Origin: CAYZPE01 sp046050145
Lineage (GTDB): Bacteria > Patescibacteriota > Minisyncoccia > Phycocordibacterales > CAYZPE01
DNA: 11,533 bases
Direction: 5' to 3'
NCBI GenBank assembly: GCA_046050145.1
Contig: JBJOQC010000001.1
Coordinates: 1-11,533 of the forward strand
This document shows positions 1-7,464 of the stretch, one piece after another (position 1 is the stretch's first letter; each line of letters begins with the position of its first letter). The notes beneath the pieces are model-generated. The model saw only the letters and a program-made list of their open reading frames with translations, had not been told where the DNA came from and ran no database searches. Position numbers and translations under genes: made by a program.

Positions 1-1386
1 TCTGTGATTGGTTTTTCTTTTAATCTTGATTCCCAGACTTCTCAGGATGTTGATTATTGGATTTGTGCAGGAGAGACACTCCGAGAAGTTCAAGCGCTTC
101 AAAGTTACTGTACTTTAAAGACCCCTAATCATCTTATTGAAACCACAGGAGATTTTTGGAAAGCGTGGGTTAATAAAAAGAATTTTTCTTTCCATGGTTT
201 AGATGAAACTATTGTTTCTTTGTTTAAGAAATCACTTCTTATTATTAGAACTCATTGTGATAATCGGGGAGGAATTCTCGCGTCCGGAGATTCTGATAAT
301 TTCCAGTACGGAAGAGATACGTATGGATATATTTGGCCAAGAGATGCAGCTCTTGTTGCACAAACCTTAGATCGAGCAGGGTACCATGAGACTTCAAAAA
401 AGTTCTATAGATTTTGTAATGAAATAATAACTCCTGACGGGTATGTGCTTCACAAGTATCAGGCGGACAAATCTTTGGGAAGTTCATGGCATCCGTGGAT
501 AAAAGATGGAAAAAAACAACTTGCTATCCAAGAGGATGAGACAGCTCTGATTCTCTGTGGTTTGTGGGAGCACTATAAGCAGTCACTTGGGCTCGAATTT
601 ATTGAAGAGATTTACAATTCTCTTATAAAAAATGCTGCAGATTTCCTTGTTCGTTTTAGGAATGAAAAAAATGGTTTACCTCAACCGAGTTATGATTTGT
701 GGGAAGAAAAATACGGCGTATCGATCTTTACTGTTTCAAGTGTTATTGGAGCGCTTCGTGCAGCAGCTAATTTTGCAGAGCTTCTTGGAAAAGAAGAAGA
801 CACTGCTGTATATACTGAAGCAGGAGAAAAACTTAAGAATATTTTAATTACTGACTTATATAACAAAGAAAAGGGAGTTTTTTATAAGATGGCTTTTGTA
901 GAAAAAGATCGTATTACTTATGATCAGACGATAGATGCCTCAAGTTTTCTGGGACCCTTTAGGTTTAATGTGCTTCGTCCTGAGGATGAAAAAATACAAC
1001 AAGCATATGAAAAAACAAAGAAAGTTTTAGCAACATCTCCTTTTGGAATAGCTCGGTATGAAAATGATCAATACTTTAGAAGTAAGACTGATAAAACATC
1101 AGTTGGTAATCCTTGGTTTATAACAACATTGTGGTTTATTCAGTACGACATTAGTCGAGCAAAGACATCTGACGATCTCGCTTCAGTTTCTCGAGATATA
1201 GCAAAACTCATGAAATTTGCACAGCCTTCAGGTGTTTTATCTGAGCAGGTAAGTCCAGAAAGTGGTCTGCAGGTTTCTGTGTCCCCACTTATCTGGAGTC
1301 ATTCAGAATTTGTTCTGACTACTATTATGTATATGGAAAAGGCACAAGAGCTCGCTATTGCCCCTGTGTGTTATCCTCTTGTATAA
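1..1386 (+). CDS. GH15 family glucoamylase-like glycoside hydrolase, 5' truncated by window
   Basis: Probable exo-acting alpha-glucosidase of glycoside hydrolase family 15 (glucoamylase / glucodextranase / trehalase group), releasing glucose from alpha-glucans or related sugars. The frame is open to base 1, so the true start and the usual N-terminal beta-sandwich domain lie upstream; a GTG at 4 is in frame but is unlikely to be the start. Counting from codon 4, the substrate-pocket motif WPRDA is at 111-115. The general-acid motif DLWEE has its glutamates at 234-235, as in fungal glucoamylase, and the second catalytic glutamate is E435 in WSHSEF. Both catalytic acids are present, so the enzyme looks active. 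I see no signal peptide, but the N-terminus is missing. The stop lies 4 bases before the ATPase start, which suggests an operon. Exact substrate is not decidable from sequence alone. Confidence 0.88.
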   Translation, partial: SVIGFSFNLDSQTSQDVDYWICAGETLREVQALQSYCTLKTPNHLIETTGDFWKAWVNKKNFSFHGLDETIVSLFKKSLLIIRTHCDNRGGILASGDSDNFQYGRDTYGYIWPRDAALVAQTLDRAGYHETSKKFYRFCNEIITPDGYVLHKYQADKSLGSSWHPWIKDGKKQLAIQEDETALILCGLWEHYKQSLGLEFIEEIYNSLIKNAADFLVRFRNEKNGLPQPSYDLWEEKYGVSIFTVSSVIGALRAAANFAELLGKEEDTAVYTEAGEKLKNILITDLYNKEKGVFYKMAFVEKDRITYDQTIDASSFLGPFRFNVLRPEDEKIQQAYEKTKKVLATSPFGIARYENDQYFRSKTDKTSVGNPWFITTLWFIQYDISRAKTSDDLASVSRDIAKLMKFAQPSGVLSEQVSPESGLQVSVSPLIWSHSEFVLTTIMYMEKAQELAIAPVCYPLV

Positions 1387-1390
1387 GCTT

Positions 1391-4063
1391 ATGAACACAC
1401 CTCTTCCAGAAAAAAAAGTCTATTCACTTTCCTCTGCGGAGATTTTTTCATTGTTCAATACCAGAGAAGAAGGATTGAATTCACAAGAAGTAGAGGAGCG
1501 CCTTCGTCTTCATGGAAACAATGATCTTCCTCGTGAAAAGAAAACATCATTTTTTGTCTTGCTTGGAAGACAGTTTGAAAGCCCTCTTATTTATATATTG
1601 CTTGTAGCAAGTATTATTGTTTTTATATTGAGTGAATATGTTGATGCTCTGGTGATTCTCTCTGTATTGCTTATTAATGCAATTATTGGATTGGTCCAAG
1701 AGGGTCGTGCCGAAAATACATTAGAAGCTCTTAAAAAATTTGTTGAAACATCTGCTCATGTTATTCGTCAGGGTGTTGAAGTTGTTGTTCCGGATTCGAA
1801 CCTTGTTCCTGGAGATATTATTGTTCTTAAGGAGGGAGATAAGGTTTCTGCAGATGCTCGTATTATTGCTTCATCTTCATGTAAGGTTAATGAGTCTGCC
1901 TTAACAGGAGAATCAGAGCCAGTGCTTAAAATATCAAATCCTATACATGGGACTGATGTTCCTGTTTCTGATCAAAAAAACATGTTCTTTCGTGGAACAT
2001 TTATTGTTTCGGGTCATGCTCTCGCTCTTGTTACAGGTACAGGTACCAAGACTGTTATAGGTGCCATCTCTCAAAAACTGTCATCTTTTGATACAGAAAT
2101 GCCACTCAAGGCAGACATTAAACTCTTGTCTCGCTTTATTTCAATTGTAGTTATTATTGCAAGTACCATTCTTTTTATTATCGGGCTTCTATATGGAAAT
2201 TCATTTAAAGAAATGTTTTTTACTGCAGTTGCAGTTTCTGTATCTGTGGTTCCGGAAGGTTTGCCTATTGTTATTACTTTAGTACTTGCAGCTGGAGTGT
2301 TTCGTATGGCGAAACAAAACGCTTTAGTGAAGCGTCTTCAGGCGGTAGAAGCTCTAGGTCAAGCTGATGTTATTGCTGTTGATAAAACAGGTACAATTAC
2401 AAAAAATGAACTCATGGTTGAAAAGATTTTTGTGAAAGGATCTCTCTATGATGTTACGGGTGATGGATACGGCTACGAAGGTTCAGTGCTTTCAGAAGGT
2501 GTTTCTATCGATGTTGCAAATCATGAGGAAATACTGCTTATGGGTAGAATTTCTGCATACTGCGCAAGTGCTCGAACTTTCTTTTCTCCGGAAGAAAATT
2601 TATGGAAGGCGTCTGGTGAACCAACGGAAGCGGCACTCTATGTTTTTGGTAAGAAAACAGGTTTTGATAAAGATGAACTTGAGCAGGAGGATCATCAACT
2701 GCTTGATATGCCTTTTGATTCAAAAACAAAATTTCATGCCACGGTTCATTCGACACGAAAAGGTAAGTTTCTTACTGTGGTGGGTGCTCCAGAAGAAGTC
2801 TTGAGACTCTCAACTTCAATATGGATGGGTCGCTCAAAAAAAATGAGTCAAAAAGAGCGAGATGTGATTGAGGTTCAGATTCACGAACTTTCTTCAAAAG
2901 GTTTACGTGTGTTGGCTTGTGCTATTAATACAAGAGCTTCTAAGATTGTTTCGTCTGAAGATGTATCAGCTCTTACTTTTGTAGGATTATTTGCAATGCG
3001 CGATGTGTTGCGTCAGGAAGTTTTACAGTCTGTTCGTGATGCAGAAGCAAGTGGGGTAAAGGTAGTTATGATAACAGGGGATCATAAAGTTACTGCTGAG
3101 GCTATTGGTCGCAGCGCGGGTATTTTTAAAGATGGTGACAAAATTTTAACTGGAAAGGAGATTGAGATATTGAGTGATCAAGAATTGTCTTTAAAAATAT
3201 CTCACGTTTCTGTTTTTGCGCGAGTTGCTCCGGAACATAAACTTCGTATTGTTGAAGCGTATCGACGAGCTGGAAATATTGTTGCGATGACTGGTGATGG
3301 GGTAAATGATGCCCTTTCTTTAGTTGCAGCGGATCTCGGTGTTGCAATGGGGAAGACTGGTACTGAAGTTACAAAAGAAGCAGCTGATATTATTTTGCTC
3401 GACGATAATTTTAAAAGCATTGTTTCTGCTATTGAAGAGGGAAGGTCTATCTATGCGACGATACGTAAGGTCTTGGTGTATCTTTTTTCAACGGGTCTTG
3501 GAGAGTTTTTAACAATTGCGTGCGCAATCCTTTTGATGCTTCCACTCCCGCTTTTACCAACTCAAATTCTCTGGCTTAACCTTGTGACTGATGGTTTTCT
3601 TGTTGTTGCATTTGCTGTTGAACCAAGAGAAATCTTGAAAAGAAAACAGCATGGCAGAGCTCTTATAGACAAAACCATGCTTGTCAGGACCATTTTGATG
3701 GGTCTTGTGATGACTATAGGAAGTTTAATTTTGTTTTGGGAGCTGTATGAAACTGATGTGGTTCGTGCAGGTACGGTAGTGCTTACGGTGCTCGCTGTAT
3801 TTCAATGGATTAACGTGTGGAATTGTAGGTCTGAGTATGCGTCTGTTTTTTCTTCAAACCCTTTCAAGAATCGATTCCTTGTTGTTTCCACTTTTATTGC
3901 AATCCTTCTTCATATCTCAATTTTGTATACTCCGTTTGGGCAGACAATTTTCCGGACAGTACCACTTTCTCTTGTAGAATGGTCAGGTATTATTCTTGTC
4001 GGATTCTCAATATTATTTGTTGAAGAAATACGTAAATTAATATATCGTAGGATGCACTTCTAA
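1391..4063 (+). CDS. P2-type cation-transporting ATPase, probably Ca2+ pump
   Basis: Membrane P-type ATPase of 890 residues, which probably exports Ca2+ or another cation using ATP. Domains in order: N-terminal cation-ATPase domain (about 10-80), M1-M2, actuator domain with TGES at 172-175, M3-M4 with PEGLP at 288-292, phosphorylation site DKTGT with D331, nucleotide-binding domain, TGDGVND at 634-640, then M5-M10. By eye the C-terminal half aligns well with SERCA: M6 keeps NLVTDG (N730, T733, D734) and M4 keeps E289, so Ca2+ site II is intact. Site I looks altered: SERCA N768 aligns with G702 and E908 with Q805, although E771 is kept as E705. I chose ATG 1391, 4 bases after the upstream stop. 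The frame extends to an ATG at 1358, but that adds 11 residues inside the preceding gene with no family similarity. No clear Shine-Dalgarno is seen. The next start is 2 bases after the stop. Confidence 0.93.
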   Translation: MNTPLPEKKVYSLSSAEIFSLFNTREEGLNSQEVEERLRLHGNNDLPREKKTSFFVLLGRQFESPLIYILLVASIIVFILSEYVDALVILSVLLINAIIGLVQEGRAENTLEALKKFVETSAHVIRQGVEVVVPDSNLVPGDIIVLKEGDKVSADARIIASSSCKVNESALTGESEPVLKISNPIHGTDVPVSDQKNMFFRGTFIVSGHALALVTGTGTKTVIGAISQKLSSFDTEMPLKADIKLLSRFISIVVIIASTILFIIGLLYGNSFKEMFFTAVAVSVSVVPEGLPIVITLVLAAGVFRMAKQNALVKRLQAVEALGQADVIAVDKTGTITKNELMVEKIFVKGSLYDVTGDGYGYEGSVLSEGVSIDVANHEEILLMGRISAYCASARTFFSPEENLWKASGEPTEAALYVFGKKTGFDKDELEQEDHQLLDMPFDSKTKFHATVHSTRKGKFLTVVGAPEEVLRLSTSIWMGRSKKMSQKERDVIEVQIHELSSKGLRVLACAINTRASKIVSSEDVSALTFVGLFAMRDVLRQEVLQSVRDAEASGVKVVMITGDHKVTAEAIGRSAGIFKDGDKILTGKEIEILSDQELSLKISHVSVFARVAPEHKLRIVEAYRRAGNIVAMTGDGVNDALSLVAADLGVAMGKTGTEVTKEAADIILLDDNFKSIVSAIEEGRSIYATIRKVLVYLFSTGLGEFLTIACAILLMLPLPLLPTQILWLNLVTDGFLVVAFAVEPREILKRKQHGRALIDKTMLVRTILMGLVMTIGSLILFWELYETDVVRAGTVVLTVLAVFQWINVWNCRSEYASVFSSNPFKNRFLVVSTFIAILLHISILYTPFGQTIFRTVPLSLVEWSGIILVGFSILFVEEIRKLIYRRMHF

Positions 4064-4065
4064 CT

Positions 4066-4953
4066 ATGAATAAATCGGTATTAAAAGTAGTAACTCACAA
4101 CGGCAGATTCCATGCGGATGATTGTTTTTCTGTCGCCACACTCAAGCTTGTGTTGGGAGAAATTGAGCTTATTCGTACTCGAGACCCTGAGATTATTGTT
4201 CAGGGTGATATCGTTCTAGATATTGGTGGTATTTATAACGAAGGGCTGGGTAGGTTTGATCATCATCAAAAAGAAGGTGCAGGTTTTCGTGAAAATGGTA
4301 TTCCCTACGCGTCATTTGGTTTAATTTGGAAGAAGTACGGTAACGCATTGTGTCAGAGCGAAGAAATTGCTTCATATATAGATAAAACACTGGTTGCTCC
4401 GATCGATGCGATTGATAATGGGGTCGCTCTCATGACCCCTCTTCGTGAAGATGTTCTTCCTGTTCTTATACAGCAGATAATGTCTCTTTATTCTCCGGCT
4501 TGGAACGAGCAAGATCGGACGTATGATCAGGGTTTTGATGAAATGGTTTTATATGCGCAAAAAATACTAGAACGTGCTATTGTGCATGCGAAAGCTTATG
4601 TTCAAGCTGAGGCTTTAGTAGAAGGTGTATACAAAAACTCATCTGATAAACAGATAATTGTTCTTGAAGATAGATATCCATACTTAGTATTGCAGGCACA
4701 TCCAGAAGTCCTATTTGTTGTTCTTCCTAGTTCAGAAGGAGACAACTGGAAGGTTGATGCCGTACCGCAGTTAAAAGAATCTTTTAGTCCTCGAAAAAAA
4801 TTTCCAGAAAGCTGGGCAGGAAAAAGAGATAAGGAACTTCAAGATATAACAGGAGTTCCCGATGCGGTATTCTGTCACAAGGCTTTATTTATGGCTGTAG
4901 CAGGTTCTAAAGAAGGTGCACTTAAACTTGCAGATCTCGCTCTTAAAAATTAA
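4066..4953 (+). CDS. MYG1-family protein (DHH-like predicted metal-dependent phosphoesterase / RNA exonuclease)
   Basis: 295 residues, full-length for the compact bacterial form of the MYG1 (UPF0160) family. Eukaryotic MYG1 is described as a 3'-5' RNA exonuclease acting in nucleus and mitochondria; the bacterial role is not established. Metal-binding landmarks are visible: THNGRFHADD at 10-19 (H11, H16, D18, D19), D52 in the VLDIGG stretch, the DHH triad D65-H66-H67, and DAIDNG at 114-119. These match the N-terminal DHH-like catalytic core. The C-terminal half has GDNWKVDAV and SWAGKRDKEL segments typical of the family. No membrane segment or signal peptide is seen, so it is probably cytoplasmic. 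The start ATG lies 2 bases after the ATPase stop; an AGGA at 4049-4052 is rather far away to act as ribosome binding site. Cotranscription with the ATPase is likely. Confidence 0.88.
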   Translation: MNKSVLKVVTHNGRFHADDCFSVATLKLVLGEIELIRTRDPEIIVQGDIVLDIGGIYNEGLGRFDHHQKEGAGFRENGIPYASFGLIWKKYGNALCQSEEIASYIDKTLVAPIDAIDNGVALMTPLREDVLPVLIQQIMSLYSPAWNEQDRTYDQGFDEMVLYAQKILERAIVHAKAYVQAEALVEGVYKNSSDKQIIVLEDRYPYLVLQAHPEVLFVVLPSSEGDNWKVDAVPQLKESFSPRKKFPESWAGKRDKELQDITGVPDAVFCHKALFMAVAGSKEGALKLADLALKN

Positions 4954-4963
4954 TGTTTATATT

Positions 4964-4969
4964 TATAAT
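4964..4969 (+). promoter_or_regulatory. -10-like box close to the obg start (leaderless-type promoter)
   Basis: A perfect TATAAT ends 7 bases before the obg ATG at 4977. Transcription normally starts about 7 bases after the -10 box, so the mRNA would begin at or next to the start codon. No good -35 is seen at 16-18 bases spacing (TCTTAA at 4941-4946 is weak), and no Shine-Dalgarno precedes the ATG. The local AT richness makes a chance TATAAT possible. Confidence 0.45.
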
Positions 4970-4976
4970 TTAAACT

Positions 4977-5951
4977 ATGGCATTTATAGACGAAGTAAAA
5001 ATTCATATTAAATCAGGCTCTGGCGGAGAGGGGGTTGTTCGATGGCTCCATGAAAAGAGTAAGGAGTACTCAGGTCCTTCTGGTGGAAATGGTGGTCCTG
5101 GAGGCGATGTGTACGCTGAGGCTGTACTCGATCTTGGTATTCTCCATAAGTATAGAAATATTAAAGAGCTTACTGCTCAAAATGGTGATGCTGGTGCAAA
5201 AAATAGTCGTCAGGGAAAAGCGGCGGATCATCTTATTGTTCCTGTACCTGTCGGTTCAATCATAACCAACCTTTCTACAGAGGAGCGTTTTGAACTTACA
5301 AATCCAGGTGAGAAGGTTCTTTTGTTGAAGGGTGGTAAGGGAGGGCTTGGTAACGAACACTTCAAAGCTTCGACAAATATTCGTCCAGAACAATCAACTC
5401 CAGGACGCGGAGGAGAAGAAGCTGATTTTTTGATAGAACTTGAGCTTATTGCACATATTGGACTTGTGGGACTTCCAAATGCCGGAAAATCAAGTCTACT
5501 TAATGTGCTTACACGAGCAAAAGCAAAGGTTGGTAATTTTGCGTTTACTACACTTGAACCAAACCTTGGAGATTTATACGGGTATATTATTGCTGATATT
5601 CCAGGACTTATTGAAGGTGCTTCTGAAGGAAAAGGTTTGGGACATAAATTTTTAAGACATATAAAGAAAACCCGTATTATTGCCCACTGTGTTTCTCTTG
5701 AAAATGAAAATCCACTTGAGGTATACAATACTGTTCGACGCGAACTTGTTGAATATAGTAAGGACTTTGTACAAAAAAGAGAGATATTGGTTCTTACTAA
5801 GACAGATCTCGTAACAGAAGATCGAATACAAGAAGTGAAAGATATGTTTAAAGATGTGGTAAAAGAAATATATACTGTCTCTATTATTGATGAGGAGGGT
5901 GTAAAGAATTTGGGAGATAGTCTTGTGAAGGTCTTGAGAGAAATAGAATAG
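4977..5951 (+). CDS. obg: Obg family GTPase (ribosome assembly), short form
   Basis: Essential GTPase that acts in late 50S ribosomal subunit assembly and stress control. 324 residues. The glycine-rich Obg fold is at about 1-157 (GPSGGNGGPGGDV at 33-45), followed by the G domain: G1 GLPNAGKS 165-172, G2 threonines T191-T192 in FAFTTLEP, G3 DIPG 207-210, G4 TKTD 274-277, and G5 around S302. The G4 motif has T where most family members have N (NKxD); the K and D that matter most for guanine recognition are kept. The protein ends right after the G domain, so the C-terminal OCT domain of many Obg proteins is absent. It starts 23 bases after the MYG1 stop, with its own -10-like box. gatB follows 27 bases downstream. 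Predicted cytoplasmic and ribosome-associated. Confidence 0.95.
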   Translation: MAFIDEVKIHIKSGSGGEGVVRWLHEKSKEYSGPSGGNGGPGGDVYAEAVLDLGILHKYRNIKELTAQNGDAGAKNSRQGKAADHLIVPVPVGSIITNLSTEERFELTNPGEKVLLLKGGKGGLGNEHFKASTNIRPEQSTPGRGGEEADFLIELELIAHIGLVGLPNAGKSSLLNVLTRAKAKVGNFAFTTLEPNLGDLYGYIIADIPGLIEGASEGKGLGHKFLRHIKKTRIIAHCVSLENENPLEVYNTVRRELVEYSKDFVQKREILVLTKTDLVTEDRIQEVKDMFKDVVKEIYTVSIIDEEGVKNLGDSLVKVLREIE

Positions 5952-5963
5952 TTCGTACTCTTT

Positions 5964-5972
5964 TGCTAGAAT
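5964..5972 (+). promoter_or_regulatory. Extended -10 promoter for gatB, leaderless-type spacing
   Basis: TGCTAGAAT fits an extended -10 element (TG at 5964-5965, TAGAAT at 5967-5972). It ends 6 bases before the gatB ATG at 5979, so the predicted transcript starts at or within a base or two of the ATG. No convincing -35 is seen at 17 bases spacing, which an extended -10 tolerates. No Shine-Dalgarno is present. Confidence 0.5.
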
Positions 5973-5978
5973 CTCTGT

Positions 5979-7394
5979 ATGTCTTATAAAGCTACAATCG
6001 GTCTTGAAATTCATGCTGAGCTCAAAACTCATACAAAGATGTTTTGTGCTTCAAAAAATGACACTGAAGAAAAACGTCCTAATGTAAATGTTTGTCCTGT
6101 ATGTATGGGTCATCCAGGCACCCTTCCTGTTATCAATAAGGAGGCGGTCAAGCACGTGCTCAAAGTAGGGCTTGCTCTTGGAGGTAAGCTTTTCGAATTT
6201 ACTGAGTTTGATAGAAAAAATTATTTTTACCCTGATATACCAAAAGGGTATCAGATTAGTCAGTATAAATTTCCTCTAGTTTCAGGTGGAAAACTTTCTG
6301 ATGTTCTTGTTACGCGAGTACATCTTGAAGAGGATACTGCAAAATCAACTCATGAAGGAGAAAAAAGTTTGGTTGATTTTAATCGTGCAGGAGTACCTTT
6401 GATGGAGCTCGTGACTGAGCCTGTGATTCATACTGCAGAACAGGCCGGAAGTTTTGCTCGAGAACTACAGCTCCTACTTCAGTATTTAAAGGTAAGTGAT
6501 GCCAACATGGAAAAGGGGGAGATGCGTGTTGAGGCAAATATTTCTATAAGTAAAACTGATACATTCGGTACTAAGTGTGAAGTAAAAAATTTGAATTCAT
6601 TTCGTTCAGTAGAGCGTGCTATTGCCTACGAGATAGAGCGACAAAAAGAAGTGCTTGAGTCAGGTGGAAAGGTGGTGCAGGAGACTCGAGGATGGGATGA
6701 GACTACAGGTAAAACATTTTCTCAGCGTACAAAAGAAGATTCTCATGATTATCGATATTTTCCAGATCCTGATTTACCAAAAATTATTCGAAGTGAAGTC
6801 TTAGAATTTTCAGATGAAGTGTTGAGAAAGGAAATGCCTGAATTGCCAGGAGAAAAGCGTCTTCGGTATGCAAAAGAATTTGGAATTAAAAATGCTGACA
6901 TAGAAGTCTTTGTGAATAATATTGAGCTCGCTCATTTTTTTGAGCAGGCAATACGAGACATTTCAAAAAATACTGAAGCGGTAACTCTTGTGTCTAATTA
7001 TATTGTGTCAGACACACTTGGTATTTTAAAAAAGAAGAATATTTCTCTTACTGATACAAAACTTACACCAGAAGCTGTGGCAGAACTCGCTCTTCTTATT
7101 CTTGAGGGCAAGCTTTCATCTCGTGGAGCAAAAGATACATTGGCTTTTCTTATAGAGGAAGGTGGGGATGCAAAAACTGTTGCAGAGAAAAAGGGTCTTA
7201 TTCAAAAAAATGATCCTGAAGCGCTCAAGATTGTGATTAGGGAAGTTATTGCTCTGCATGCGCAGGTGGTCTTAGATTTCAAGGCTGGAAAAGAGTCTGC
7301 GCTTCAGTTTCTTATTGGACAGGCGATGAAGGTTCTAAAGGGTGCGGGTAATCCAGCTCTTATAAAACAAACTCTGATTCAGGAAATAGGATAG
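5979..7394 (+). CDS. gatB: Aspartyl/glutamyl-tRNA(Asn/Gln) amidotransferase subunit B
   Basis: GatB of the GatCAB complex, which converts Glu-tRNA(Gln) (and Asp-tRNA(Asn)) to the amidated form by transferring ammonia made by GatA. 471 residues, normal for the family. Visible landmarks: GLEIHAEL at 8-15, FDRKNYFYPD followed by PKGYQISQ, EDTAKSTHEG, DFNRAGVPLMELVTEP, EVKNLNSFRSVERA and HDYRYFPDPDLP in the kinase-like catalytic core, then a helical linker and the C-terminal GatB/YqeY tail domain ending in NPALIKQTL. Of the zinc-ribbon-like cysteines seen in many GatB proteins, C23, C39 and C42 are here while the position two after C23 is Ser. gatA and gatC are not in the window, so they must lie elsewhere. 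Presence of GatB suggests that Gln-tRNA is made indirectly. A plausible extended -10 lies just upstream. Confidence 0.97.
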   Translation: MSYKATIGLEIHAELKTHTKMFCASKNDTEEKRPNVNVCPVCMGHPGTLPVINKEAVKHVLKVGLALGGKLFEFTEFDRKNYFYPDIPKGYQISQYKFPLVSGGKLSDVLVTRVHLEEDTAKSTHEGEKSLVDFNRAGVPLMELVTEPVIHTAEQAGSFARELQLLLQYLKVSDANMEKGEMRVEANISISKTDTFGTKCEVKNLNSFRSVERAIAYEIERQKEVLESGGKVVQETRGWDETTGKTFSQRTKEDSHDYRYFPDPDLPKIIRSEVLEFSDEVLRKEMPELPGEKRLRYAKEFGIKNADIEVFVNNIELAHFFEQAIRDISKNTEAVTLVSNYIVSDTLGILKKKNISLTDTKLTPEAVAELALLILEGKLSSRGAKDTLAFLIEEGGDAKTVAEKKGLIQKNDPEALKIVIREVIALHAQVVLDFKAGKESALQFLIGQAMKVLKGAGNPALIKQTLIQEIG

Positions 7395-7427
7395 AGGTGT
7401 TGTCTAGTGTGTTGGAGGTGTCATTGT

Positions 7428-7448
7428 TGATATAATTTTCTTTATAAT
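7428..7448 (+). promoter_or_regulatory. Two candidate -10 boxes ahead of the sulfotransferase gene
   Basis: The 70-base gap after gatB holds two exact TATAAT boxes. The first (7431-7436) is preceded by TGA, making an extended -10 (TGATATAAT at 7428-7436). The second is at 7443-7448, 16 bases before the ATG at 7465. Neither has a good -35 at 16-18 bases. Together they suggest that this gene has its own promoter, giving a leader of about 10-22 bases. Confidence 0.45.
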
Positions 7449-7464
7449 ATTGGAATAAGAAAAT

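Noticed and set aside
1358..1390. Upstream ATG giving an 11-residue longer P-type ATPase
   Set aside because: It lies inside the GH15 gene, and the added residues look unlike the family. ATG 1391 gives a normal N-terminus and a 4-base gap.
5228..5728. 166-codon open frame on the minus strand inside obg
   Set aside because: It is fully covered by the well-supported obg gene; the product is Pro/Ser-rich low-complexity with no recognisable motif. It is a shadow of codon bias.
5652..6032. 126-codon minus-strand frame spanning the obg/gatB junction
   Set aside because: It overlaps two certain genes and the gatB start, and has no family resemblance.
7004..7016. Small palindrome TGTGTC-A-GACACA within gatB
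   Set aside because: A 6-bp arm is expected by chance in this length, and it sits in conserved coding sequence.
7394..7421. Direct repeat GAGGTGT at 7394-7400 and 7415-7421 after gatB
   Set aside because: It has only 7 bases and two copies, with no hairpin or known operator; it is likely chance.
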